Assembly (NCBI GenBank): GCA_038277395.1
Contig: CM076196.1
Coordinates: forward strand, 88,725,786-88,789,785
Direction of reading: 5' to 3'
DNA from: Dryocosmus kuriphilus
Taxonomy: Eukaryota > Arthropoda > Insecta > Hymenoptera > Cynipidae
Length of the DNA stretch: 64,000 bases
The position numbers were made by a program, and so were the translations under genes. How positions within the stretch are numbered: the stretch's first letter is position 1; each line of letters begins with the position of its first letter. This document shows, in pieces, positions 45,516 to 56,445 of this stretch. The notes under the pieces are model-generated. The model searched no databases. It saw only the letters and a program-made list of their open reading frames with translations, and was not told where the DNA came from.

Positions 45516-46586
45516 ACATTCTCATCAGAGAAGGTATTAGATTTCTGTAAAATTTGACTTTCGCAGATTTCATGAAATCTCCACGTTTTGAGACCTCCTG
45601 AATCCGAAAAAAAAACGGTTTTTACGACGGTGTCTGTCTGCCTGTTGTCGTCATCGTCGTCGTTGTCTTCGTCGTTGTCGTTGTCGTTGGAGCCTGTTCC
45701 CACGATAACTTTCGAAGGACTAATCAGATTGGAGTTCATTAACCAGCGGTTTTTGACCAACGGTTATGGTTTTATCCATCAAAAACGGGTTTCATAAAAT
45801 CAAAAAATCCATTTTTCGGCTAAACTATGAGAGATACAAAAAAAATGTAAGAAAGTAAAATTGTTCACCTAAAAAAAATCTACAAATTTTGTCTCAACTA
45901 TTTTTTGATAAAATGAACGGTTTTTGTTTTAATCAAGAAAACGCTATTAAAATTAAAAAACTCTAGTTTCCCGCCAAAATTTTCAAGATAAAAAAAAATA
46001 GTAAAGAACAAAGTTGTTCAATTTAAAAAGATCTACAAATTTTGTTTGATCTATTTTTTGATAAAAGACACGGTTTTTGTTTTAATCGATAAAACGTCAT
46101 TAAGAATCAAAAATTTCAAATTTATCGCCAAACTATGCAAGATACGAAAAATTATAATAAACAAAGTTGTTCGGCTCAAAAAGTTCTACAAATTTGCTCT
46201 CTATCATTTTTTGGAGCAGACGCGTAGTTTTTGAGTTATTCGTGAAATATATTATGATATATAAAGAAAACCACTTTTCAGCAAAACTATGCAAGATATG
46301 AGAAAATATTAACAAGCAGAATTGTTCACCTTGGAACCTGTATTGTGAAAATTTTGAAAATCACTAAAAAATTTTACCAATCTACAATGTGCTTTAAAAA
46401 AATGTAATTATTGAGCGCGAAGCGCGAGTGCCGTAAATAACGTATCGAGCGCGAGGCGCGAGTCAAATGGCGAGCGCGAAGCACGAGTGCCAACAGACGC
46501 GCGCCTGAAGCGCGCTCATACTTCGCGCTAAGCGCGGCGCGCGAGATGCGCGATGAGAATGTGCCCGCTAAGCGGGCAGATTTTTT
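45516..46586 (+). mobile_element. HINE-like repeat copy F
   Basis: Plus orientation and complete at both ends: ACATTCTCATC at 45516-45526, CGTCGT/TTGTCG microsatellite at 45645-45690, tandem units, GCGC palindromes (GAGCGCGAAGCGCGAG and variants) at 46410-46550, GATGAGAATGT, hairpin GCCCGCTAAGCGGGC at 46563-46577 and final AGATTTTTT. It has no open reading frame of significance. Confidence 0.75.
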
Positions 46587-47992
46587 CTTATTTATTTTTT
46601 TTTCTTCTTCTAATTTTTATAATGGAGAGACTTTTTCTTAAAGAGCACAATAGCTACCAGAATGTTGCATTTAATAGGCGCAATAAGAAGTCCTGCAAAA
46701 AATTCGGTATAAATAAAACATGATTAAATTTCTTTAAAAGTGTATAAGAATTAAATAAAAGTAGTACGGGTGATAAATATCAAAAATTGATATAAAAATC
46801 TCATGAGGCATAAAATAAATATTTTAATCTTTGGTACAAGTACTATATTCAGGTATGTACTTTGAAAAATAAACAAATGAAATATTTTATTGAAATTTTG
46901 TTGAAACTTCAATATTTATTACAAATAAATGATTTGAAAAAAATGTTTTCCTATGTCTACATTGTCTATAAGATTCTCCGAACATTAACTATATATTTTA
47001 ATTTAAGTTTAGATTAACGCACTACGGTCATATATCGACGTGTACGAATGACAAGGTTCTATCTTGGTTGAAAATCTGGAAGCTTGCAAATTGACACGAA
47101 AATTGCATGGCGTATCACCGCCCTCTCCGAGATAGAATCTTTCAATTTGCATGCTCCCAGATATAACTTTTTAATTTGCACGCTCCAAGATAGAGCCTCT
47201 TCATTTGGATACATCAATATTAGGAGTCAGATATGAAAGGCAGAGGTCAAAGGTCCTATGTCAAAGGCTAAGGGTAAAGTGTTAAGGATAAGGGGTTAAT
47301 ATGAAAGGTCATTGGACAAAGATCATAGGTCATAAATTTCGAAGATGAAAGGTTGTCGTCAGAGGTTGTAGGTTCATAGATCAAAGTATTCTAGTATGCA
47401 ATATCATCTTTTGACATTATTTTGAGTTCTTTTGAGCAGATTTTTGACAGAGATAGGAGACGTACCATATTTTTACCCATTGAAATAAAAAAACTAGAAA
47501 CATTTAAAACTTTCGCGCCTTCAAGAAACCATTTTAATAAATAAAATAACTTTTAAATGGACAGAATAATACAAAAATTCGAAAAAGGGAAACGAATAGT
47601 TTACATTTTTTATTCGAAAAAAGTTACGGTCAATAAGGGTAAGTTCAAAGGTTAGACTTTGATAAACGATATTTCAAATGTTTGAGAATATTATTGTTTC
47701 AAATTTTGCCAAAAATATGTTTAAACCTTTTGACTTTAATTGTCTTATTCTTCAAATTGGAAATATGTGCGTAAAGAGATATTTTTTAATTCTATTCGGT
47801 AGTATGTCACCGACTACAGATTTTCCATTATTGCAGTTAAATGCGATAAGAGCAAAGCATAAACTGAAATCTACAAATTTGACAACATTGCACATTTGTA
47901 AACATTAATAGAACAGTTGCTGATTCTTAAAATACATATTTTGTTCTAAATTTTTACCATTTATTACAATATTAATGTAAATTAAAATTTTT
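46587..47992. other. AT-rich DNA with short degenerate tandem repeats
   Basis: At 47120-47225 three diverged units of about 29 bp (TTTCAATTTGCATGCTCC-like) run in tandem, and 47225-47400 is an AAAGGTCA/AGGTCATAGGT low-complexity stretch. No gene is supported. Confidence 0.45.
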
Positions 47993-49297
47993 ACATTCTC
48001 ATCTCAATGAGAAGGTATTAGTTTTATGTGAAAAATGACTTTCGCGGATTTCATAAAATCTCCACGTTTCATGAACCCCTGAATCCGAAAAAAAAAAACG
48101 GTTTTTACGACGTTGTCTGTCTGTCGTCGCTGTCGTTGTCGTTGTCGTCGTCGGCGTCTGTTCCCACGATAACTTTCGAAGGACTAATCGGATTGGATTG
48201 TGCTTTGGCTTGTTTCTTTAAAGTGTAAAAACAAAGGACGAGTTCGTTAACCAGCGGTATTTGATCAGTGGTTATGGTTTTATCCATCAAAAGCTGTTTT
48301 CACAAAATAAAAAAATCAATTTTCCGGCTAAACTATGCGAGATACAAAAACAAAACAGTAGAGAGTAAAATTGTTCAGCTCGAAAAAATCTAAAAATTTT
48401 ATTTGAACTATTTTTTGATAAAATGCACGTTTTTTGTTTTAATCGAGAAAACGTTATTAAAAATAAAAAACTGTCGTTTCTTGACAAAATACTCAAGATA
48501 CGGAAAGAATGATAATAAACAAAGTTGTTCAGCTCAGAAGGCTATACAAATTTTTTACTAAACATTTTTTGATAAAATGCTCGGTTTTTGTTTTAATCGA
48601 GAAAACTTTATTAAAATTCAAAAGTTCCAATTTCCCGCCAAACTGTGCAAGATACGAAAATATGATAATAAAAAAAGTTGTTCACCTCAAAAAGATCTAC
48701 AAATTTGCTATCTATAATTTTTTTCAGAAGACGCGTAGTTTTTGAGTTATTCGTGAAATATGTTATGAAATATAGAGAAAACCACTTTTCAGCAAAACAA
48801 TGCAAGATATGAGAAAATATTAACAAGCAGAATTGTTCACCTTCGAAAGAGCTACAAAATCTATTTACAAGACTCATCGTTTTACTTTTAAGAACCGAAA
48901 TCCTGCATTGTGAAAGTTTGGAAAATCACAAAAAAACTTTACCAATCTACAATGTGTTTAAAAAAAATTTAATTGTCGATCGCAAGGCGCGAGTGTCATG
49001 ATGAGAATGTATTCCTTAAGGTCGATAGAGCCTTAAGTAAAATAATTTCTTTCGTAATTTTTAATAAAAAATCAAATTTAATAATCTCATTAAAAGTAGG
49101 TGTTTTGAAATTTTAAGACCCACGTAAGGAATACCGAGTACGATGTGGAAGGACCAAAAACATCCGAGCGCGAACGCGAGGCTTAAATATATCGGAGCGC
49201 GAAGCGCGACGACAACCAGACCGCGCGCCCTCGGCGCGTTCATACTTCGCGTGAAGCATGCGATGAGAATGTGCCCGCGAAGCGGGCAGATTTTTTT
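47993..49297 (+). mobile_element. HINE-like repeat copy G
   Basis: The longest plus-orientation copy. It has ACATTCTCATC at 47993-48003, a hairpin just inside, CGT microsatellite near 48120-48155, tandem units to about 48880, an internal GATGAGAATGT near 49000, GCGC palindromes, a terminal GATGAGAATGT, hairpin GCCCGCGAAGCGGGC at 49273-49287 and a T run. It closely mirrors copy B, including the composite 3' end. Confidence 0.75.
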
Positions 49298-49428
49298 GAG
49301 CCTGATAATGAAAGTTCCAAGTATATTAAAAAAACTACCTCGAACTGCTGACAGATTTTCGAATTTCACAATGGGAGAAAAAAAAAAAAACCAAAACCAA
49401 ATATCACACTAACCCCAAGTCTGATATA

Positions 49429-52300
49429 CAGGGTGGGGAGAAAAAGTATGGAAACATCTATAAATATCGCAAGATTAGTGAAAGAAACTAAAAATCAAGG
49501 TCATACCCTTAGGTAACTTTTAACGAGAAATCCAAGTGTGACCTTGGATTTAACCTTGAACCTCAATTTCAAGGTTATTTCAAAGTCAACTTTGTTTTTT
49601 GTAATGGGAACATATTTTTGATACTAGATTCACAAAGAGCGGGAAATTTTACGTTCAGATGCGTATTTAGACTTGAGGCCAGTGTGACCTCTACGGGTCA
49701 AACAAAGGTCAAACTACGCTGCCATGGAACCTTTTAGGAATCTCTCGGTATTAGTTAAATAGAAATATGTTTAAATAATGGTTAAACTACGCTAACATGG
49801 GACTCGACATACTTTTTTAAATTAAGTTTTCCTTGCACTTAATTATTAATAAAGAAGAAAATAGAAGCTATCTTTATTAATAAAGTAATATGGTAATTAA
49901 TAAAATATTAGAAGAAAAAAATTTCATCTGAATTACTATTTAAAGTTGTTATAACTTTTAATTAATTGAAAATTAAAAATGGAAGAAACAGTTTTTATAC
50001 AAATGTAATTCTAATAATAAACATTTTCTTATTTAAATTTTAAAAAGGGTTCACATCACGTAAGTATGGCTTTCCAAAAATCACGCACGTATTTAAAAGA
50101 TATTGTCTCCAAACAAAAAAATTTTTTATGTAAAAAGTAATTGATTAAATAAATAAACTTTTAAAAGTAAAATCGCTTGATTAGTACAATATTGGTAATA
50201 GGCAAGTTAAAATAGCACCTTGTAGTTGCAAGAGGAAAAGAGTTGGACAAAATCGTCAAATTTTTTGATCGATAATTTTTTCTTTGTAAAAAGTAAATAT
50301 TAGATTCTTTTAATTTTTTATGAGTTTTTCGTAACAACATTACACCTTTTCTTATTAACTCATTATTGTTACATTTTGTAGCTAAAATGTTTCCTTTGTC
50401 CGAAAGAGAACGCATATCTCTTTTAATGATGAGGGGTTGGGGTGATCTGCAAAGGTCATACGCTAATGTGGCTGATCTTTTTAATAGAATATTCCAAAAT
50501 GGTGGTACACCTTTACCAAAAGGAACATTTACAAAGACTGTAAGACGTTTTGATGAAACGGGATCTGTTCGAAATCGTCGTGTTGTTGGTCAACCATCCA
50601 CAGCAACAAACGAAGAAAAATCTTGAGATGTTCTACAGTCTTTTATTGAAAATCCTCATGAAACATCTCGATCTGCGGCTGCACAACAGGACATCGCCCA
50701 TAAATCTGTTTTAAAAATTTTGAAGGTAAACAGTTTCCATCCCTATAAAATGAAACTTGTGCAAGAGTTAAATGAAGATGATCCTGATCGTCGTATTGAA
50801 TTTTGTGAGACAATGATGGAAGTGATAGATGAAAATCCACGATTTTCGGAAATACTGTCTTTTCAGATGAAGCAACGTTTGAGTTAAATGGCAATGTCAA
50901 TCGTCATAACTTCAGGTTTTGATCTGATCCAAATCCCCACTGGATGAGAGAAGGTCACACCCAATATCCTCAAAAATTGAACGTATGGGCAGGAATTGCA
51001 GATGACGAAATAATAGGTCCTTTCTTTATCGAAGGAAATTTAAATGCGGAAAACTATGAACGTCTACTATAAAATCAAATTGTTCCAGCAACACGAGCTA
51101 GACAAGGAGTTGATTTTGAAAACGCATGGTTTCAGCAAGATGGTGCACAACCACATTATGGAGTTCGTGTAGACAATTCCTGAATGAGACGTTTTTCGAA
51201 AGATGGATATGTAGAAGAGGTACAATAGAGTGGGCTCCAAGATCTGCAGACTTGACACCGTTAGACTATTTTTTATGGGGTTATTTGGAAGATCGCGTAT
51301 ACCGAACTAATCCACAAAATCTTGAAGAGTTAAGACACAGAATTGTTTAAGAAGCTGCTCTCATTCCAAGAGAGATCACTCGCAATGCAGTTCAATCATT
51401 TTACAACAGGATTGGTTTACTGTCAAGAGGAGAATGAAGAACAATTCGAGCATCTGTTGAAAAATTATTTATCTATCAACATACTTCATGAAAGTTCATC
51501 ACAAAGTGAGAGGCAAGGGGAACTCACTCTAAAAAAGCAATCCGAAGTGAGAGGCAAGTGTAACTCACTCTAAAAAAGCACCCCGAAGGGAACAGAATCT
51601 TTCTACGTCCACGTTGTTCCTGGGTTGCGCTGAAAGAAGGAATATGCGATACAAATTTTTCTGCGGTAAATAAAGTTACTTGAGGCATTAACTTGGTTAT
51701 TATTTTTTATTAGTAATCCTGAAAGATTCCTACGAGGTCCCACGGTAGCGTAGTATAACTTTTATTTGACTTTATGTGACGAAGAGATCACCCTTACCTC
51801 AGATTTAAATACGTATCTAGTAGTAAAATCTCCCTCTCTTTTCGATTCCGGCATTGGAAATATAGGTTACTCTTAAAAAAAGCAAAGTTGACCTTGAAAT
51901 AACCCTGAAATTGAGGTTCAAGGTTAAATCCCAGGTCACCGTTGGATTCCTCGTTGAAAGTTACGTAGGATATGACCTTGGTTTTTTTCACTAATGCCGC
52001 GAGATTCCTAAAAGGTTTCATGGTAGCGTAATGTGACCTTTGTTTGAACTGTAAAGATCACCCTGACCTCAAGTCTAAATACGTATCTGAATGTAAAATT
52101 TCCCGCTATTTTCGAATCTGGCATCAAAAATATGTGTTCCCATTACAAGAAACAAAGTTGACCTTAAAATAACCTTGAACTCGAGGTTCAAGGTTAAATC
52201 CAAGGTCACCTTTGGATTCCTCGTTAAAAGGTACCTAAGGATAATCTGTTCACTAATCTTGCGGTATTTATAGGTGTTTCCATACTTTTTCCCCACCCTG
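49429..52300 (+). mobile_element. Second DD41D mariner-like element, long TIRs
   Basis: Ends CAGGGTGGGGAGAAAAAGTA and complement are flanked by TA at 49427-49428 and 52301-52302. The left arm runs to about 49740. The right arm is present twice in tandem (about 51715-52015 and 52016-52300). Both arms carry CAAGGTCA motifs and the block GGGAAATTTTACGTTCAGAT. The central transposase is related to that at 18.0-19.1 kb but diverged. Confidence 0.88.
50386..51510 (+). pseudogene. DD41D mariner transposase pseudogene, second copy
   Basis: Begins MFPLSERERISLLMMRGWGD and continues with GTFTKTVRRFDETGSVRNRR, then a stop near 50623. Later segments read NSFHPYKMKLVQELNEDD, SDEATFELNGNVNRHNF (first Asp, followed by a stop), PQKLNVWAGIADD, WFQQDGAQPHYG (second Asp), frameshift, and SADLTPLDYFLWGYLE (third Asp). 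At least four stops and two frameshifts are visible. The domain order matches the 18 kb copy. Confidence 0.85.
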
Positions 52301-52302
52301 TA

Positions 52303-53585
52303 TAATTATTCTGTAATCAAGTACAATCAGAAAATATAAAAATCAATTTTTTTTAACAAAACAAGGGATATCGAAGGAAAATATAGCATCTTCCTTCATT
52401 CCTTAAAAAAAATTCAACAAAAGCCACAACTTTTTTTTGAAGACCAGAGGACACAATCGTGAATTTTAGTTTTCTAAAAGAATCTTAGTTTTCTCTAACA
52501 TAATTATTAAAAGCTAGTGTGGGCCCGTTAACAGCTTTTTTAGCTTGGGACATGTGGTCAGCCTGGCTGAAGTAGGGGTATTATCAATTGATCATGAGGA
52601 AGAGGCGCGAAGTACAATGATTATTAAAAGGTATGACTATTGGCAGCGGTCGTTTTTCTACAAATAGTTAATGGTATAATCCTCATGTTATACTAAAACA
52701 AAATATATGAATTGATTTGATTTTAATTACAAATTTTCTCTTTATCGCACTAACACCACTATCAAACTTACTCGTATTGACCTTCGCAAAATTATATTTA
52801 AGCATAAACTTTTTCGGTATTTTTAATTGCTTTCATTTATAATTTCTTTTTCAGACCTTGGCTAAAATTACTTGAATTTTCACGCCATTTCCATAATTTC
52901 CAGTTAAATTGGACTTTTCCTTGAAGATTTTTCATATTTGTAATTTTTATTGCAATCACTTCCTTTTTTTTTATTCTGGTGTAAACAACAAGCGGCAAGG
53001 GACCGTCCATTTCCAGCTGTATCTCCTTTTTGCAAACGGACATTCAATTAATCTCTGGATGAGAATTGAGAAATGTGCCAGATTCTGTCACTGTTGCTAA
53101 GCCTTAACTGTATTTTTTCATGAACCCTTTCATTTTAAGGAAGAAACACTTGCTAAGTTCAAACGTGTGCATGACAATGTTTCATCGCGTGTTCTTTTTC
53201 TAGAAGACAGTATTAAAACTTTTATTTGTTTTTTATTTCTGTTTCATAGAGGTTATTTCAATGAATGGGCAAGATTAGGGATACTTTTTTATGTGATTCA
53301 GAACATCAGAAAATATTAGTTTCATATCAAATAACTTGCCATTTCTCTTGTGTCATCAAACGCCAATCCGCCAATTCGCTATAGAGTATCTTTAAAACTG
53401 AGGGTTTAATTAATTATGATTTTTTTTTCAATTATTAAACATAAAATTATAAAGATGTCAACGAATTAACTGTTATTTGATTCATTAAATTACCACCTGA
53501 ATCTGCATTTGTTGAAAACTTTTGAGATGACGTGGATCAATTTTAAAAAATTCGTTTTCATATCTCGACTTTATGATATCAAATA
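52303..53585. other. AT-rich intergenic DNA
   Basis: No gene or repeat boundary is supported. The stretch 52515-52640 is less AT-rich but not identified. Confidence 0.4.
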
Positions 53586-53601
53586 TTTAAAATTTTTTAT
53601 T

Positions 53602-54386
53602 AGAAATTTCGATGTTACCAGTTGTGTAATAAAGTAGACTAGGTTATGGCCTCTCTGGTATTTTATTCGATGTTAGAAGAAAGTGGTTTTTTATATAAAA
53701 AACATTATTCTTCAGTAGGTTACTTTTGTCGACGTTTCGACCATATTTTTGGTCCTTATCAAGACTGACAACATTTATCGAGTACGCAGAGTTGTAGTAT
53801 TAATGAACAAGTGTATAAAATTAAAAATATGACATTTTGAAAATAGTGATCTCCGAAAGGTATAAAAGTTTGTGTTTAAGTCATATTAATGTCATTACGT
53901 ATTTTCAGGTTAGGTGACAATAGTTTTAAATCAAAATCATTTTAAGAAGAAATATTATAAAATTTAGAAGATTAAAAAAGAGACACACTTGTTTTGAGTT
54001 CTACATTTTGGAAAACAACAACTCAAAACAAGTGTGTCTCTTTTTTAATCTTCTAAATTTTATAATATTTCTTCTTAAAATGATTTTGATTTAAAACTAT
54101 TGTCACCTAACCTGAAAATACGTAATGACATTAATATGACTTAAACACAAACTTTTATACCTTTCGGAGATCACTATTTTCAAAATGTCATATTTTTAAT
54201 TTTATACACTTGTTCATTAATACTACAACTCTGCGTACTCGATAAATGTTGTCAGTCTTGATAAGGACCAAAAATATGGTCGAAACGTCGACAAAAGTAA
54301 CCTACTGAAGAATAATGTTTTTTATATAAAAAACCACTTTCTTCTAACATCGAATAAAATACCAGAGAGGCCATAACCTAGTCTAC
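53602..54386. mobile_element. Palindromic Penelope-like terminal repeat insertion
   Basis: A perfect inverted repeat with 370-bp arms (53631-54000 and 54020-54389) and a 19-bp centre. TTTAAAATTTTTTATT occurs at 53586-53601 and again at 54387-54402, a probable 16-bp target duplication overlapping the last bases of the right arm. The right arm reads CTTGATAAG, stem GACCA/TGGTC, GAAACGTCGAC, a hammerhead-like arrangement of Penelope-like terminal repeats. A 29-bp unpaired start (53602-53630) is shared with the 25.6 kb copy. There is no coding sequence. Confidence 0.72.
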
Positions 54387-54477
54387 TTTAAAATTTTTTA
54401 TTTGCATGATTTCTAAGTCAAATACATGTTTTAACATTGATAGTACTCGTAGTTTAATAGAATATTGAAAGATATAT

Positions 54478-54690
54478 GGATTTGTTTAAGGCTTTTTCTT
54501 CAATCATCCAAGTTAAGCAGCAACTTGGCTCGGTTCTATTTGAATTCAGGCCGTCGCGTCGTACTAGATGGGGTGTATTTATTAGCATTCAAGATACTTT
54601 CACTATAGAACTAATATTGATACTAAAACTAATTATTTCATTACGCTCGTCAATTCGAAAATAAATATAAAAATGGAAACCATTTTTTTC
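54478..54690 (+). mobile_element. 5S rRNA-derived SINE (SINE3-like), copy 2
   Basis: GTTTAAGGC, CAATCATCCAAGTTAAGCAG and TTGGCTCGGTTCTATTTGAA follow the 5S internal promoter, more diverged than in copy 1. The tail shares GGGGTGTATTTATTA and AGAACTAATA with copy 1. Confidence 0.6.
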
Positions 54691-56225
54691 AATAAATCAT
54701 CAAGAAATTATCTTTTGGATTTATTTGTTGTTTCTTCTTCGTTCAGAGTGAATTCTGTGACGCAGAATACAGTTATTTATTACATTGTTATCTTAAAATA
54801 TTCATTTATTTTCCCCCTTTATCTATAACTATTTTTCCTTTAGTCCTTCTTTCCTTTTCTTCATTCTTCTTTACAGCTTTAGAAACATTCAAGGCACTAC
54901 ACCGTCGAGCCAGCATTGTGACCTTTAAGAAGATCAAGTTATAACTAACTAAGCTAAACTAAACTAAACTAAACTAAATAATAAAATTGACTAAGGTTGG
55001 CTATTAATACATTCAATTAAATTATTTTAAAATATAATATACTCTCAAATTTGTTGTTATTAGAAATGCATTGTTTGAACTATTTACTGATTATTCTTAT
55101 TTTTTCAGACTTTGCACAATGTTTGTCAAAACAATGACATTGTTGCTGAGTAGGAATATGATGAGCGTTTAGTGCATTTAATACTTTAAAGGCTTGCTAA
55201 TCACGAGGTGAAAATCTAGGTTAATGGCAAAGAAAGTGAAAAATTTTACTAATGAAAAAAAAATGAAAAATGTGATTACAACCTTTTAAAGTCTTCTCTT
55301 TTTCTATAAAAGGTCTAAAATGAAAACTAGACTATAAGATTGTGAATATTACATTATTTAAAGTTAATTTAATAAGACTTATACGAAGTCGAAAAACACT
55401 TAAAATTTCTGCACCTTAAAATTCTTAGCATTTAATTTAATAAAACTTACCTGAACTGAGGCAAAATTAGTCTGATTTTAAGTGAAATTTCTATGAATTT
55501 AAGACTCGCTTCTGAAATTAGGTTAATGAGGTTTGAAATTTAAGCAAGATTTGTTTAAATCCAGAGAAATTCTGGATTTAATCGAAACTTATTACACGGC
55601 GTAATAATTTTGAATATTCTTTTTTACTGTACACGATATATTTTAGAAATGTTATTTTTTAAAACAAGTTTTCAATTTTATCATTGCGAACGGTCGTTGT
55701 CATGAGGGGAGAAAAAAAGACAGTGCGCCAACGACAAACAATATATACGGAAATGGGAAGGATTTAGGTCACGTGATCACAGCCGCCACTAGTAAACAAA
55801 CCAAGTAATAGTTCTCTATTTTGTAAATCACACACATGAACTCACAATATTCGATTTATTTATGATTCTAAAACCCTTACCTTTGATTCTTTTATACTTT
55901 AGTTCTTCATAATTATCATGGGAAATCACAATGACGATTTCAAAGTCAATATCTCCATTCTACTATCTCAGAATTGGCTGATTTCACGTGAATTTTTGTT
56001 AAGAATCGCGGTCGGTAAAATAATGAAAAAAAAACTTCCTTACCGACTTCTGGTTTCTTATTATAGACCGATAATAGACTTGGCTGATTTCACGTGAATC
56101 CTTATGATAATACAGTATTTTTGGCTGCTTTGTTTTAATCGCGGTCGGTAAAATAATTTAAAAAAACTGCCTAACTGAATTGTGCTTTCTTATTATCGAA
56201 ATTGTGTTTACAAGGTTTGAGTTAC
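54691..56225. other. AT-rich intergenic DNA
   Basis: A short (CTAAA)n pentanucleotide array lies at about 54945-54980. No gene is supported. Confidence 0.4.
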
Positions 56226-56445
56226 CAGGGACCGCGGAAGTACTTTATGACGGGGGGGGGGGGGGGGGGGGGCTCCTTCTATGACCAATGTAATCCCCCT
56301 CCTCCTAATTTTTTTGGTAGTTAGAATAATTAAAATCTGTTCTAAAACTATCAGGTTAAATTATTTAACTAATTTCTCCAATTATATAACAATCGTAACA
56401 AATCGTAAATATTTTCAAAAGTATTTCCATAGGCACTCAACGATC

